A DNA stretch of 64,000 bases from an uncultured Winogradskyella sp. (lineage in GTDB: Bacteria; Bacteroidota; Bacteroidia; Flavobacteriales; Flavobacteriaceae): the NCBI RefSeq assembly GCF_937958655.1, contig NZ_CALGNH010000006.1:1-64000 (forward strand), written 5' to 3'. A program made the translations under genes and the position numbers. Below are positions 51,065 to 60,400 of the stretch, one piece after another. The notes beneath the pieces were generated by a model. That model did no database searches and had not been told where the DNA came from. It worked only from the letters and a program-made list of their open reading frames with translations. Position 1 is the stretch's first letter. The number at the start of each line of letters is the position of its first letter.

Positions 51065-52232
51065 AGCAAATTAAGATTATTTTTTCGTCATTTATGTTTG
51101 TAGTAAAAAATAGATAGTGCAGCCCACCATCTTTTATTTTTAGTTTCTTTCTAATGTCACCAACAGACAGCGGAAAATGGCGTGTTGTGACATTGGCTTT
51201 ACTAATCTTTTCCTTTGCAAAGGCCTTCTTATTAAATGGAATTACATTTTCTATTTTGAATCGTCTACCAGGAAACTCTATGAGTGAGTCTGATGTATAA
51301 ATATGTGAGTGCTTATGCAGTTTTGCAATATTAAAGGCGTTACTAACGCTGTTAAAAGCACCAGCTTTTAAAACGGCAGAATTGGGTTCGTAAAGATAGC
51401 TGAGTGGTAGACTATATTTGGCTTCTGCAGTAGGTTCATCATTAAAATTAAAGTCGAATATTTGCGGAATTGATCTAGAAAGATTAATGGTTTTAATTGT
51501 TAATTGCGATGTATAATTGCGTTCTAAAACCCAAAGCAACTCTTTAACATCGTTATTAACAGCAACGATATGTAGTGCTTTAACATGTTTTAAATCATTT
51601 TTAGTTGCCTTAATGTCTAGCAACGGAGAAGTTTTTATCATTACATGCTTGGCATATTTTAAAAACAAACCCTGAAAGGTCTTAACCTTTGGTGTACAAT
51701 CCGATAGTAAAAACACTTTCTTTTTAGCATCATCTCGCCGCGATGGGTCTATATAAATCCAATCAAACTGAGTATTAATTTGTTTTAAAGTATCGATACC
51801 ACTTTTGTTAATACATTTTATGTTTGTAACATTTAAAGATTCATAATTAAACGCAACAACCTTAGAGAGTTCGGTATTTATTTCGCAATGCGTTACTTCA
51901 TTAATTTGTTTTGAAAAATAAAAACAATCAACACCAAAGCCACCAGTTAGATCAATAATACTATGACCCGAAATTAATTTAGACTTATACTCCGCAGTTA
52001 GTTCTGATGAGGTTTGCTCTATATTCAATTTATTTGGATAGTAAATTTTTGAGGTTTTAAACCAAGTAGGAAGTTTCTTTTGAGATCGTTTTTTAGACTC
52101 TATTTGTTCTATAATTTCTTTAGGTGATATGTTTTTAAAATTAATACCTTTTAGTAATAAACTAGAAACGTCTGAATTTAAATTGTCGTTTATAAATTTT
52201 TGAATTTCAGTATTTAATAGCCTTTTATTCAA
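51054..52232 (-). CDS. class I SAM-dependent methyltransferase with THUMP-like C-terminal domain
   Basis: It encodes 392 aa. An N-terminal helical region (1-80) precedes a Rossmann-fold methyltransferase: SIIDLTGGFGVDCFYFSKQ (motif I, about 91-109), THCEINTELSKVVAFN, and the catalytic-type motif DWIYIDPSRRDDAKKKVF (DPxR, about 157-175). The C-terminal part (about 310-392: RRFKIENVIPFNKKAFA, then TTRHFPLSVGDIRKKL) matches the THUMP-like domain found in Bacteroidota homologues such as PG_1098. RNA is the probable substrate, not demonstrated. Its 3' end overlaps pdeM by 11 nt. Confidence 0.85.
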   Translation of the reverse strand: MNKRLLNTEIQKFINDNLNSDVSSLLLKGINFKNISPKEIIEQIESKKRSQKKLPTWFKTSKIYYPNKLNIEQTSSELTAEYKSKLISGHSIIDLTGGFGVDCFYFSKQINEVTHCEINTELSKVVAFNYESLNVTNIKCINKSGIDTLKQINTQFDWIYIDPSRRDDAKKKVFLLSDCTPKVKTFQGLFLKYAKHVMIKTSPLLDIKATKNDLKHVKALHIVAVNNDVKELLWVLERNYTSQLTIKTINLSRSIPQIFDFNFNDEPTAEAKYSLPLSYLYEPNSAVLKAGAFNSVSNAFNIAKLHKHSHIYTSDSLIEFPGRRFKIENVIPFNKKAFAKEKISKANVTTRHFPLSVGDIRKKLKIKDGGLHYLFFTTNINDEKIILICSKI

Positions 52233-52316
52233 CAGTATATTTATATTAAAGTATAAGATTTAACGTTATTTAACCTCAGCGTTTTAAGTTGATTCTATAA
52301 AACGGTTATGATAAAT

Positions 52317-53405
52317 TTATAAGTCCTTTGTTAATTTGTTTACAATCTTATATTCGGATAAAAATTCTTTTAAAATCACTTTAATAGCAGTATATGAAGG
52401 CACTGCTACAATCATACCTGCTATACCAAATAGGATACCAGCAATAATGATAATTAAGAATATTTCTAGTTGATGCGATTTTACACTTTTAGAAAATATA
52501 ATAGGCTGGCTAAAGAAATTATCTACCAATTGCGCAATGATAAACCCAATCATTACATAAGATGTTTTAGGTAAAATCACCTCGCTAAAATTTTCTCCAA
52601 GATTGCTAGACATACTGAGTAGCAGCATAAGAAACCCACTTACTAAAGGGCCAACATAAGGTACTAAATTGAGTAGTGCGCATAAAAATGCAATGACTAC
52701 CGCATTGTCAATCCCAAAAACTAATAACACAATAGTGTAGATGATAAAAAGAATTAAAATTTGAAAGATGAGTCCTACAAAATAGCGCGATAAGAGATCT
52801 TTAATTTTATTCAATGAGCGTTTAGAGCGCATTTCATTCCCTTTAGGAACAAGTGCAATAATGCCGTTTTCAAATAACTGGCTATCTTTTAAAAAGAAAA
52901 ATGAAATAAATAGTACAGAGAACAAACCAATACTAAAACTACCTAAGCCATTAATAAGATTATTGAGGAAATTAGGGATTAAAGAAAAATCTAGTTTAGA
53001 CAAAATATTAGAGTCTTTTATGGATTGCTGAACATCAATATTATTAAACTCAAAATAGTCATAAACCTGCAGGTACAGTTTATTAATATTACCTTCCAAT
53101 TGTTTAAAATCTAGTAAAGCTAAATTTTTACCTTGATCAGAAATTAAAGGGATAAACATACCTATTAGCCCAACGAGCAAGCCAACAAACAGTATCATAG
53201 TAACCACTACGGCCACGGTGTTGTTAAATTTTAATCTACGTCTTAAAAAAAGGACAATTGGTCGTCCTATAAGTGATATAACAGCTGCTGCGGCTATATA
53301 GATAATTACGGATTGTATTTTGAACAAAAAGAACAAGACCAGTGCAATAGCAATAATGATACCCAATGCTCTTAAAATACCGTTAGCTATGGTTTTTGAT
53401 TTCAT
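52317..53405 (-). CDS. AI-2E family transporter
   Basis: It encodes 362 aa with about eight hydrophobic helices arranged in two groups, an N-terminal pair/triple (about 12-80) and a C-terminal set (about 205-345), with an amphipathic region between. The family signatures GLIFQILILFIIYTIVLLVF and LLNLVPYVGPLVSGFLM (the conserved PYxGP loop) are present. The family includes TqsA-like exporters and ion antiporters, so the substrate cannot be assigned. A minus-strand TATCTTTA at 53408-53415 is close to the -7 consensus. Confidence 0.9.
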   Translation of the reverse strand: MKSKTIANGILRALGIIIAIALVLFFLFKIQSVIIYIAAAAVISLIGRPIVLFLRRRLKFNNTVAVVVTMILFVGLLVGLIGMFIPLISDQGKNLALLDFKQLEGNINKLYLQVYDYFEFNNIDVQQSIKDSNILSKLDFSLIPNFLNNLINGLGSFSIGLFSVLFISFFFLKDSQLFENGIIALVPKGNEMRSKRSLNKIKDLLSRYFVGLIFQILILFIIYTIVLLVFGIDNAVVIAFLCALLNLVPYVGPLVSGFLMLLLSMSSNLGENFSEVILPKTSYVMIGFIIAQLVDNFFSQPIIFSKSVKSHQLEIFLIIIIAGILFGIAGMIVAVPSYTAIKVILKEFLSEYKIVNKLTKDL

Positions 53406-53477
53406 GGTTTAAAGATATAGAAAATGATGTTTGATACCTATAAGGATTTTAAAACCTAACAGATTATAAGATAAATT

Positions 53478-53981
53478 TCAGTAATTAAGCTGATTAGTTA
53501 TTTCATAAAGCGCAATGCTAGTTGCTTGTGCTACATTCATACTACTATTATTGCCGTACATGTTAATATGTACTACAGTATCTGCCATATGTAAAACATC
53601 TTCACAAATACCAAAGTTTTCATCACCAAGAACTAGTGCCAATGGCTGATCCGTTTTTAGTTTAAACTGATTGAGTTCAATACTAAGATCGGTAATCTCT
53701 AAAGCTATTATATAATGATTTGAAGTTTTTAAAGCTTTAATAACGGCATTAATATCTGTATTAAGCTTATGCTTAACATATTTTTGGGTAGAACGCGATG
53801 TTTTGGTAATGCGCTTGCCTAATGGTACGTTATCGCCACAAAAGATAAGTTCTTCAATATTAAAGGCGTCTGCAATACGAAATAAACTCCCAATGTTTGG
53901 GGCATTATTAATATTATCGCAAACTAAACTGATAGGATGTTTTTGTTTTTTAAAGGTAGCGGTATAGTGGGTGTGCTGCAA
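53478..53981 (-). CDS. TrmH/SpoU family RNA 2'-O-methyltransferase
   Basis: It encodes 167 aa, a minimal SPOUT catalytic domain with no N-terminal RNA-binding extension. Motif 1 is CDNINNAPNIGSLFRIADAF (Asn and Arg of the active site, about 21-40), motif 2 is LALVLGDENFGI (about 115-126) and motif 3 is HINMYGNNSSMNVAQATSIALYEI, with the trefoil-knot SAM pocket. It probably methylates tRNA or rRNA ribose; the exact site is not predictable. A short tandem of TTAGAAG units (53985-54002) lies directly upstream. Confidence 0.92.
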   Translation of the reverse strand: MQHTHYTATFKKQKHPISLVCDNINNAPNIGSLFRIADAFNIEELIFCGDNVPLGKRITKTSRSTQKYVKHKLNTDINAVIKALKTSNHYIIALEITDLSIELNQFKLKTDQPLALVLGDENFGICEDVLHMADTVVHINMYGNNSSMNVAQATSIALYEITNQLNY

Positions 53982-54107
53982 TTTTTAGAAGTTAGAAGTT
54001 AGACTTGAGAGGTTGGAGGTAAGGTATTAGATATTGTGTTTACAAACGGTTTTGTATGGCATCATCATTCAGTTAATTGCTTTTCTCTAGCTTACTATAT
54101 CTTATAA

Positions 54108-54779
54108 CTAATTCTCAAAAGCATATTTTACAATATTAGCTCCCATTTTTAAGGCTTTTTCTCTTACGTCTTCTGGGTCATTATGTACTTCTGGATCTTC
54201 CCAGCCGTCACCAAGATCACTTTCAAAAGTAAAAAGTAATACTAAACGTCCTTCGTAAAAAATACCGAGAGCTTGAGGAGCCTTACCGTTGTGCTCATGG
54301 ATTTTTGGTAGGCCATTAGAGAACTCATAAGCGGATTTAAAAATGTTATGATTTTTTGATATTTCTATTAATTCATTATTAGGAAATACAGTCTTAAGTG
54401 CTTTTCTTACATAAGGCTCCATACCGTAATTATCATCGATATGAAGAAATCCACCAGAAATTAAATAGTTTCTAAGATTTTTAGCCTCATCATCATTAAA
54501 AAACACATTACCATGACCTGTCATATGCAATAATGGAAATTGAAAAATATCGGTACTACCAACTTCAACGGTTTGGATGTTTTCGTTGATATTAGTATCT
54601 ATATTATCGTTACAGTATTTTATTAGGTTGGGTAAAGCGGTAGGATTACTATACCAATCTCCACCACCTTTGTACTTAAGTACGGCAACATCTTGCGCTT
54701 TAAGTTGTGAAAATGTTAAAAAGACAGAAATTACAAATGTAATTGTAAGTGGTTTTATTTTTTTCGACCTACGTATCAT
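54108..54779 (-). CDS. DUF4159 domain-containing exported protein
   Basis: It encodes 223 aa with a signal peptide (basic start RRSKKIK, hydrophobic ITFVISVFLTFS, cleavage near residue 28). The conserved segments are AVLKYKGGGDWYSNPTALPN, FPLLHMTGHGNVFF, LRNYLISGGFLHIDDNYGME and LFTFESDLGDGWEDPEVHND. This is the DUF4159 family, often found with MoxR/VWA genes, although none is adjacent here. The fold resembles glutamine-amidotransferase-like domains. The protein is periplasmic. The function is unknown. It is divergent from the DUF1223 gene with 23 nt between starts. Confidence 0.88.
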   Translation of the reverse strand: MIRRSKKIKPLTITFVISVFLTFSQLKAQDVAVLKYKGGGDWYSNPTALPNLIKYCNDNIDTNINENIQTVEVGSTDIFQFPLLHMTGHGNVFFNDDEAKNLRNYLISGGFLHIDDNYGMEPYVRKALKTVFPNNELIEISKNHNIFKSAYEFSNGLPKIHEHNGKAPQALGIFYEGRLVLLFTFESDLGDGWEDPEVHNDPEDVREKALKMGANIVKYAFEN

Positions 54780-54802
54780 AATGTAAATTTAAAAAGAAAT
54801 AT

Positions 54803-55546
54803 ATGAAGTCCACATTATTTTCATTATTTGTAATTCAGATCTTAATTGTTTCGTTGTTATTGTATAGTAAGGAAAAAGTAGAAAAACTAGAAAAAGATGA
54901 AAATGTAGTAGTTTTAGAACTTTTTACTTCTCAAGGCTGTTCAAGTTGTCCGCCAGCAGATGAATATCTTAATCAATTGAAAAATGACGAAATAATAGCA
55001 CTATCTTATCATGTAGACTATTGGAATTATATAGGTTGGAACGATCCCTTTAGTAAATCGACCTATACAGAAAAGCAGCGCATATACGGACTAAAATTTA
55101 ATAGTAGTACCATTTATAAACCTCAATTAGTAATTAATGGTAAGGAACATATAGTTGGTTCTGATAAGCGTTTGGTAAATGAAAAAATTGCGCATTATTC
55201 TAAAAAGAAAAACATAAACCACATTAAACTATCTGAAATTTCAAAACTTGATAATTTAGTGAAGTTTCATTATCATATCGATGGCGATATTACAGATAAA
55301 CATTTTAGAAGTATTTTAGTAATTAATGAGCGTAAAACTTCTGTAAAACGCGGTGAAAATAAAAATAGAGAGCTGATTAATTCTAACATAGTAGTAAACG
55401 AAACATACCTTGAGCTCAACAATCATTTAGGCCAAGGTTCTATACAAATTCCCGAAATTGTTGAAGATAATGACCATATATCCTTAATCGTTGTTGTGCA
55501 AGATAAAGCTTTGGATATTACAGGTGCCGATCGGCAAGCACTATAA
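54803..55546 (+). CDS. DUF1223 family thioredoxin-like protein
   Basis: It encodes 247 aa. A hydrophobic start (SLFVIQILIVSLLLYS) is a signal anchor or signal peptide. The core VVLELFTSQGCSSCPPADEYLNQL (about 34-57) contains CxxC within GCSSCPPAD, the DUF1223 hallmark; then YHVDYWNYIGWNDPF and YKPQLVINGKEHIVGSD with a cis-Pro-like turn. It is a thioredoxin-fold protein of the cell envelope with a probable redox role; the substrate is unknown. It is convergent with rsmE, the two stop codons being separated by a single base. Confidence 0.9.
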   Translation: MKSTLFSLFVIQILIVSLLLYSKEKVEKLEKDENVVVLELFTSQGCSSCPPADEYLNQLKNDEIIALSYHVDYWNYIGWNDPFSKSTYTEKQRIYGLKFNSSTIYKPQLVINGKEHIVGSDKRLVNEKIAHYSKKKNINHIKLSEISKLDNLVKFHYHIDGDITDKHFRSILVINERKTSVKRGENKNRELINSNIVVNETYLELNNHLGQGSIQIPEIVEDNDHISLIVVVQDKALDITGADRQAL

Positions 55547-55547
55547 A

Positions 55548-56252
55548 CTATTCATTACTAAAGGAGACGGAATGGCATGCTGTTATAGCGGCAGTTTCTG
55601 TGCGCAAACGTGTTGTTCCTAGTGTTATAGGAATGTAATTTGCTTTTAAGGCGAGTTCAATCTCTATAGGGCTAAAGTCACCCTCTGGACCAATTAAAAT
55701 GGTAATATCGTTCTCTTTGGTAAGTTGCGACTTTAAAGATTTTTTATTGGTGTCTTCGCAATGTGCTATAAACTTATGGTCTGAAACATCCTTCGTTATA
55801 AAATCTTTAAAGTGTACAGGTTTGTTCAGTTTTGGTAAATAATATTGTAAGGACTGTTTCATCGCAGACTGAATAATTTTTTCAAAACGTTCCAATTTTA
55901 CAATTTTACGTTCGCTATTATCACAAATAATTGGTGTGATTTCTTCAATTCCTATTTCTGTAGCTTTTTCTAAAAACCACTCATACCTATCATTCATTTT
56001 TGTAGGTGCTACAGCCAAGTGTAAATTAAAATTACGTTTGGGTTGTAAGCGTTTAGAAGTAATGGTTACGCAACAGTGTTTTAGATCGGCCAATGTTAGC
56101 GTTGCTTCAAATAACCAACCTTTACCATTTGTAATGTGTAACGCATCTCCAATTTTTTTACGAAGTACTTTTACAATGTGTCTACTTTCGTCTTTGTCAA
56201 AACTAAAACTAGTAACATTCTCGGAAATATATGCGTTGTAAAATAGTTGCAT
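55548..56252 (-). CDS. rsmE: 16S rRNA (uracil-1498-N3)-methyltransferase
   Basis: 234 aa from the ATG at 56252; an upstream in-frame TTG (56258) would fall inside the tsaD stop region. It is a SPOUT-class enzyme. The N-terminal PUA-like part has SFDKDESRHIVKVLRKKIGD and ITNGKGWLFEATL. The knot domain has KATEIGIEEITPIICDNSERK, the Gly-rich ITILIGPEGDFSPIEIELA and the closing TLGTTRLRTETAAITAC. It methylates U1498 of 16S rRNA. It starts 2 nt after the tsaD stop, so the two are co-transcribed. Confidence 0.95.
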   Translation of the reverse strand: MQLFYNAYISENVTSFSFDKDESRHIVKVLRKKIGDALHITNGKGWLFEATLTLADLKHCCVTITSKRLQPKRNFNLHLAVAPTKMNDRYEWFLEKATEIGIEEITPIICDNSERKIVKLERFEKIIQSAMKQSLQYYLPKLNKPVHFKDFITKDVSDHKFIAHCEDTNKKSLKSQLTKENDITILIGPEGDFSPIEIELALKANYIPITLGTTRLRTETAAITACHSVSFSNE

Positions 56253-56254
56253 AA

Positions 56255-57277
56255 TCAAAGTTTTAATCGTGCTGTTGCCATAACATCAAAATCAGAAAAA
56301 TCGTTTTCTAAGTACTTTAGGTAACCAACAATAGCAATCATTGCAGCATTGTCTGTGGTGTATTCAAACTTTGGGATATAAGTCGTCCAGCCGTGTTTGC
56401 TTTCTGCTTCTTTGAGTGCTTTTCTAATACCAGAATTTGCAGACACGCCACCACCAATAGCAATGTGTTTTATGCCAGTTTGTTTTACTGCTAATTTTAA
56501 TTTATACATCAAAATTTCAATAATGGTATATTGAATAGAAGCACAAATATCATTTAAGTTTTCTTGGACAAAATTTGTATTGGCTTTAGTTTCGCGTTGT
56601 ACAAAATATAAAATTGCAGTCTTTAAGCCTGAAAAACTAAAATTAAGCCCATCTACCTTTGGTTTTGTGAATTTATAAGCTTTAGGGTTACCTCGTTGTG
56701 CTCGTTGGTCTATTTCTGGGCCTGCTGGATACCCTAAGCCTAAAACTTTACCACTTTTATCATAAGCTTCACCCACAGCGTCATCTATGGTTTCGCCTAT
56801 AACTTGCATATTAAAATGGCTATTTACTTTTACAATTTGGGTATGGCCACCAGATATGGTCATTGCTAAAAAAGGAAACGGAGGTGTTTTATGATCGGTT
56901 TCATTTATAAAATGAGCCAATATGTGGGCTTGCATATGGTTAACATCTATGAGTGGAATATTTAGACCAAAGGCCAATGATTTTGCAAAAGAAGTGCCTA
57001 CTAAAAGAGAGCCCATTAGACCCGGCCCTCTTGTAAAAGCAATAGCATTTAGTTGGTCTTTAGAAATACCAGCTTTTTCAAGCGCTTGGTGCACTACAGG
57101 TACAATATTTTGTTGGTGTGCTCTAGAGGCTAACTCAGGTACAACGCCACCATACTCAGCGTGTATTTTTTGGTCTGCAACAACATTACTTAAAATACTG
57201 TCGTTACACAATACCGCTGCTGAGGTATCATCGCAAGATGATTCTATACCTAAAATATAAATATTTTCTTTTTTCAT
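56255..57277 (-). CDS. tsaD: tRNA N6-threonylcarbamoyladenosine synthase subunit TsaD
   Basis: 340 aa from the Met at 57277. The ASKHA fold begins ILGIESSCDDTSAAVL, followed by VVPELASRAHQQNIVPV (metal-binding His pair in HxxxH-like AHQQN), FTRGPGLMGSLLVG, VNHMQAHILAHF and TISGGHTQI; the C-terminal half has FSGLKTAILYF and IGGGVSANSGIRKAL. It transfers threonylcarbamoyl to A37 of ANN-decoding tRNAs with TsaB and TsaE. rsmE follows after 2 nt. Two minus-strand TAnnTTTG boxes (57337-57344 and 57354-57361) lie 59 and 76 nt upstream. Confidence 0.97.
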   Translation of the reverse strand: MKKENIYILGIESSCDDTSAAVLCNDSILSNVVADQKIHAEYGGVVPELASRAHQQNIVPVVHQALEKAGISKDQLNAIAFTRGPGLMGSLLVGTSFAKSLAFGLNIPLIDVNHMQAHILAHFINETDHKTPPFPFLAMTISGGHTQIVKVNSHFNMQVIGETIDDAVGEAYDKSGKVLGLGYPAGPEIDQRAQRGNPKAYKFTKPKVDGLNFSFSGLKTAILYFVQRETKANTNFVQENLNDICASIQYTIIEILMYKLKLAVKQTGIKHIAIGGGVSANSGIRKALKEAESKHGWTTYIPKFEYTTDNAAMIAIVGYLKYLENDFSDFDVMATARLKL

Positions 57278-57437
57278 TGTCTTAGATAGGCACAATAATT
57301 GTTAATTTTACCAGGTATAGTCTAAAGTACTACTTGCAAACGTAATATAATAGCAAATGTAGTGAAGATTTCATCAATTCTTAAGCATAATTTTTATCAA
57401 AAAGACACTCAAAATAATAGGAAAAATAGTAGGCATT

Positions 57438-60400
57438 ATGCTACTTCTTTTTCTTATTGTGTTTTTAATTTTAGGTATACCTGCTGTGCAGACTAATTTA
57501 GGTAAGTACGCTACAAATCGCTTAAACAGAAAATTTAAAACAGATATTAATATCAACAAAGTTGGTTTGCAGCTCAATGGAGATATTGAATTTAAGGAAA
57601 TATTAATTAGAGATTATAAAAAAGACACACTCATAAGTGTAGGAGAATTAAACAGTTCTATCATCAGTTTTAAAAATCTGTATAATAGTAAACTTAATTT
57701 TGGAGATATTGATATACAAAATTTAGTGTTCAATCTTAAAACTTATGCAGGCGAAAACAACACTAATCTAGATGTCTTTGTAGATAAGTTTGAAGATGAT
57801 AATCCTAGAAAAGGACCTAATAAATTTTTACTATCCTCTAGCGATGTGTCTATTGAAAACGGCATTTTTAGATTAGTGGATGATAATTTAGAAACACCCA
57901 AAATTTTTGAATTTACAGAATTAAATGCTAATGCTACCGATTTCCTAATTAATGGGCCTAATGTAGATGCTCGTATTAACACCTTTAATTTTATAGATAG
58001 TAGAGGTATTAAAGTTGTTAATCTTACTACAAATTTTAAGTACGCCTTAGACCACATGAATTTTGATGACTTAACTATTAACACCAAAGGCTCTGAATTA
58101 AAAGGCGACTTAAGATTTGATTACAAACGCGAAGATTTAAAATATTTTACAGATAAAGTTAATGTTATTGCAAGTTTTAAAGATTCTGAAATTTCACTTA
58201 CAGAATTAAATGTGTTTTTTGATGAGTTTGGAGTTAACCAGCGTAGTAGTTTTAATGCAGACCTGTCTGGCACACTAAACAACTTAAGGGCTAGTAACCT
58301 AAGTGCTAGTACTACGAGGAATACAAGAATTATAGGAGATATAACTTTTAATAATTTATTTAGTAAAGAAGATGATAGTTTTGCTTTAAGCGGAAGATTT
58401 AAAAACTTAGCATCAAACTACAATGATTTAACCGCCTTATTGCCCAATATTTTAGGTAATGCTATACCTTCTGTTTTTTCTAAAGTAGGAAATTTTAGAA
58501 TTATTGGAACGTCTTACATCACTGCAAAACAAATTGACGCAGACCTAAAAGTTAATACGGATTTAGGTTATATAGCATCAGATTTAAAGCTTACAAAAAT
58601 TGATGCTATTGATAATGCTAATTACAGAGGTAATATCGTTTTTGAAGAATTTGATCTTGGTGCATTACTAGAAGACCCTAAAGTAAAGCTTGTATCTGCA
58701 AACGTAGATGTAGATGGTAAGGGGTTTACCTTAGATAATCTTAGAACAGATGTTACAGGAGATATCTTCAGCTTAGAATATAACGGTTACAACTATAAAG
58801 GAATAACTGTAGCTGGCGATTTAGGAAATAAGATTTTTAATGGAGATTTAGTCTCTACAGACCCTAATCTAAAACTAGATTTTAAAGGCCTAGCAGACTT
58901 TTCTAATGAGAAAAAGAAATTTGACTTTAAAGCTAATGTAGGTTATGCCAATCTTAAGGTGCTTAACTTTGTAAGTAGAGATAATATATCGGAGTTTAAA
59001 GGCTTAGTAAATATAACGGCCACAGGCTCTAATTTCGACGATGCAACGGGTGCTATAAATATTAAAAATACAACATATAAAAACCAAGATAGCAATTATA
59101 AGTTTGAAGATTTTGATATTGTGTCTACCTTTAAAAGTGGCGTAAGACGTATAGCCATTAATTCGCCAGACATTATTAATGGCAGTGTTACAGGGAAATT
59201 TAAAACTAGAGATGTTTTAAATCTCATAGAAAACTCAGTAGGAAGTCTCTATACTAATTATATACCTAATCAACTAGAGAGTGGCCAGTATATAGATTTT
59301 AAGTTCAATATTTATTCTAAGATTGCAGCCGTATTTTACAAGGATTTAACATTAGGGAAAAACACCTTTATTGAAGGTAGGATTGAAACTGATGAAAAAG
59401 GATTTAAATTTGCCTTTAATACACCAGAAATTAAGTTTCAAGATTACTTTGCCAATAATATTAACCTAACCATTAATAACAGTAACCCAATTTTTAACAC
59501 CTTTGTAGAAATTGACAGTTTAAACACTGGTGTTTATAATGCCTCAGATTTTACATTAATTAATGTCACCAAACGCGATACTTTACTTATAAAATCTGAA
59601 TTTAAAGGCGGTAAAAACAATAGCGATAACTTTAATCTCAATATGTTTTACACTATTGACGAGGCTAATAAATCCATTGTAGGTTTTAGAAAATCTGATT
59701 TTAATTTTAAAGGGTTCTACTGGTTTATTAATGCTGAAAAAGACACACTTAATAAAATTAGTTTTGATAGAGGGTTTAAAACCTTTAATATTTCTCCTAT
59801 AAAAATAAACCAAGGTAATGAAGAGGTTACAGTCTCAGGGACGATTAATGATTCTTTAAATAAAAAGATCAGCTTAGACTTTAAAGAAGTGCAATTGGTT
59901 AAAATTACTCCTCAGATAGATAGTTTATCATTAAGGGGTATTGTAAACGGTAAATTAAATGTAGAGCAGAAAAAAGGGGTGTACTTACCTAAATCTAATG
60001 TTGTAATTAATGATTTGTTTGTTAATGATTTTGATTTGGGTAATCTAACAGCAAAAGTAGAGGGTAATAATTCTATAACCGATTATAAGGTAGATATTTC
60101 ACTAATTAATGATAATATAACGTCATTATTAGCCCAAGGAAATATAGACGTCGGTAAAACAAACCCAAATATAAACGTAGATGTTGTATTTGATGAGTTT
60201 TTGCTAGACCCACTAAATCCATTAGGAGAAGGTGTTATTAGTAATATACGAGGTTTGGTTTCTGGTAATGCAAAAGTATCCGGAAGTTTAAAAAAACCTA
60301 ATATAAATGGCGAATTACTGCTAGATAGAGCAGGTCTTTCCATTCCTTACCTCAATGTAGATTATGGTTTTGACTTTGATTCTAAGGTAACATTAAAAGA

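Noticed and set aside
53985-54002. TTAGAAG tandem units as a CRISPR or regulatory array
   Set aside because: Only about two and a half 7-nt units without spacers; it is simple-sequence slippage.
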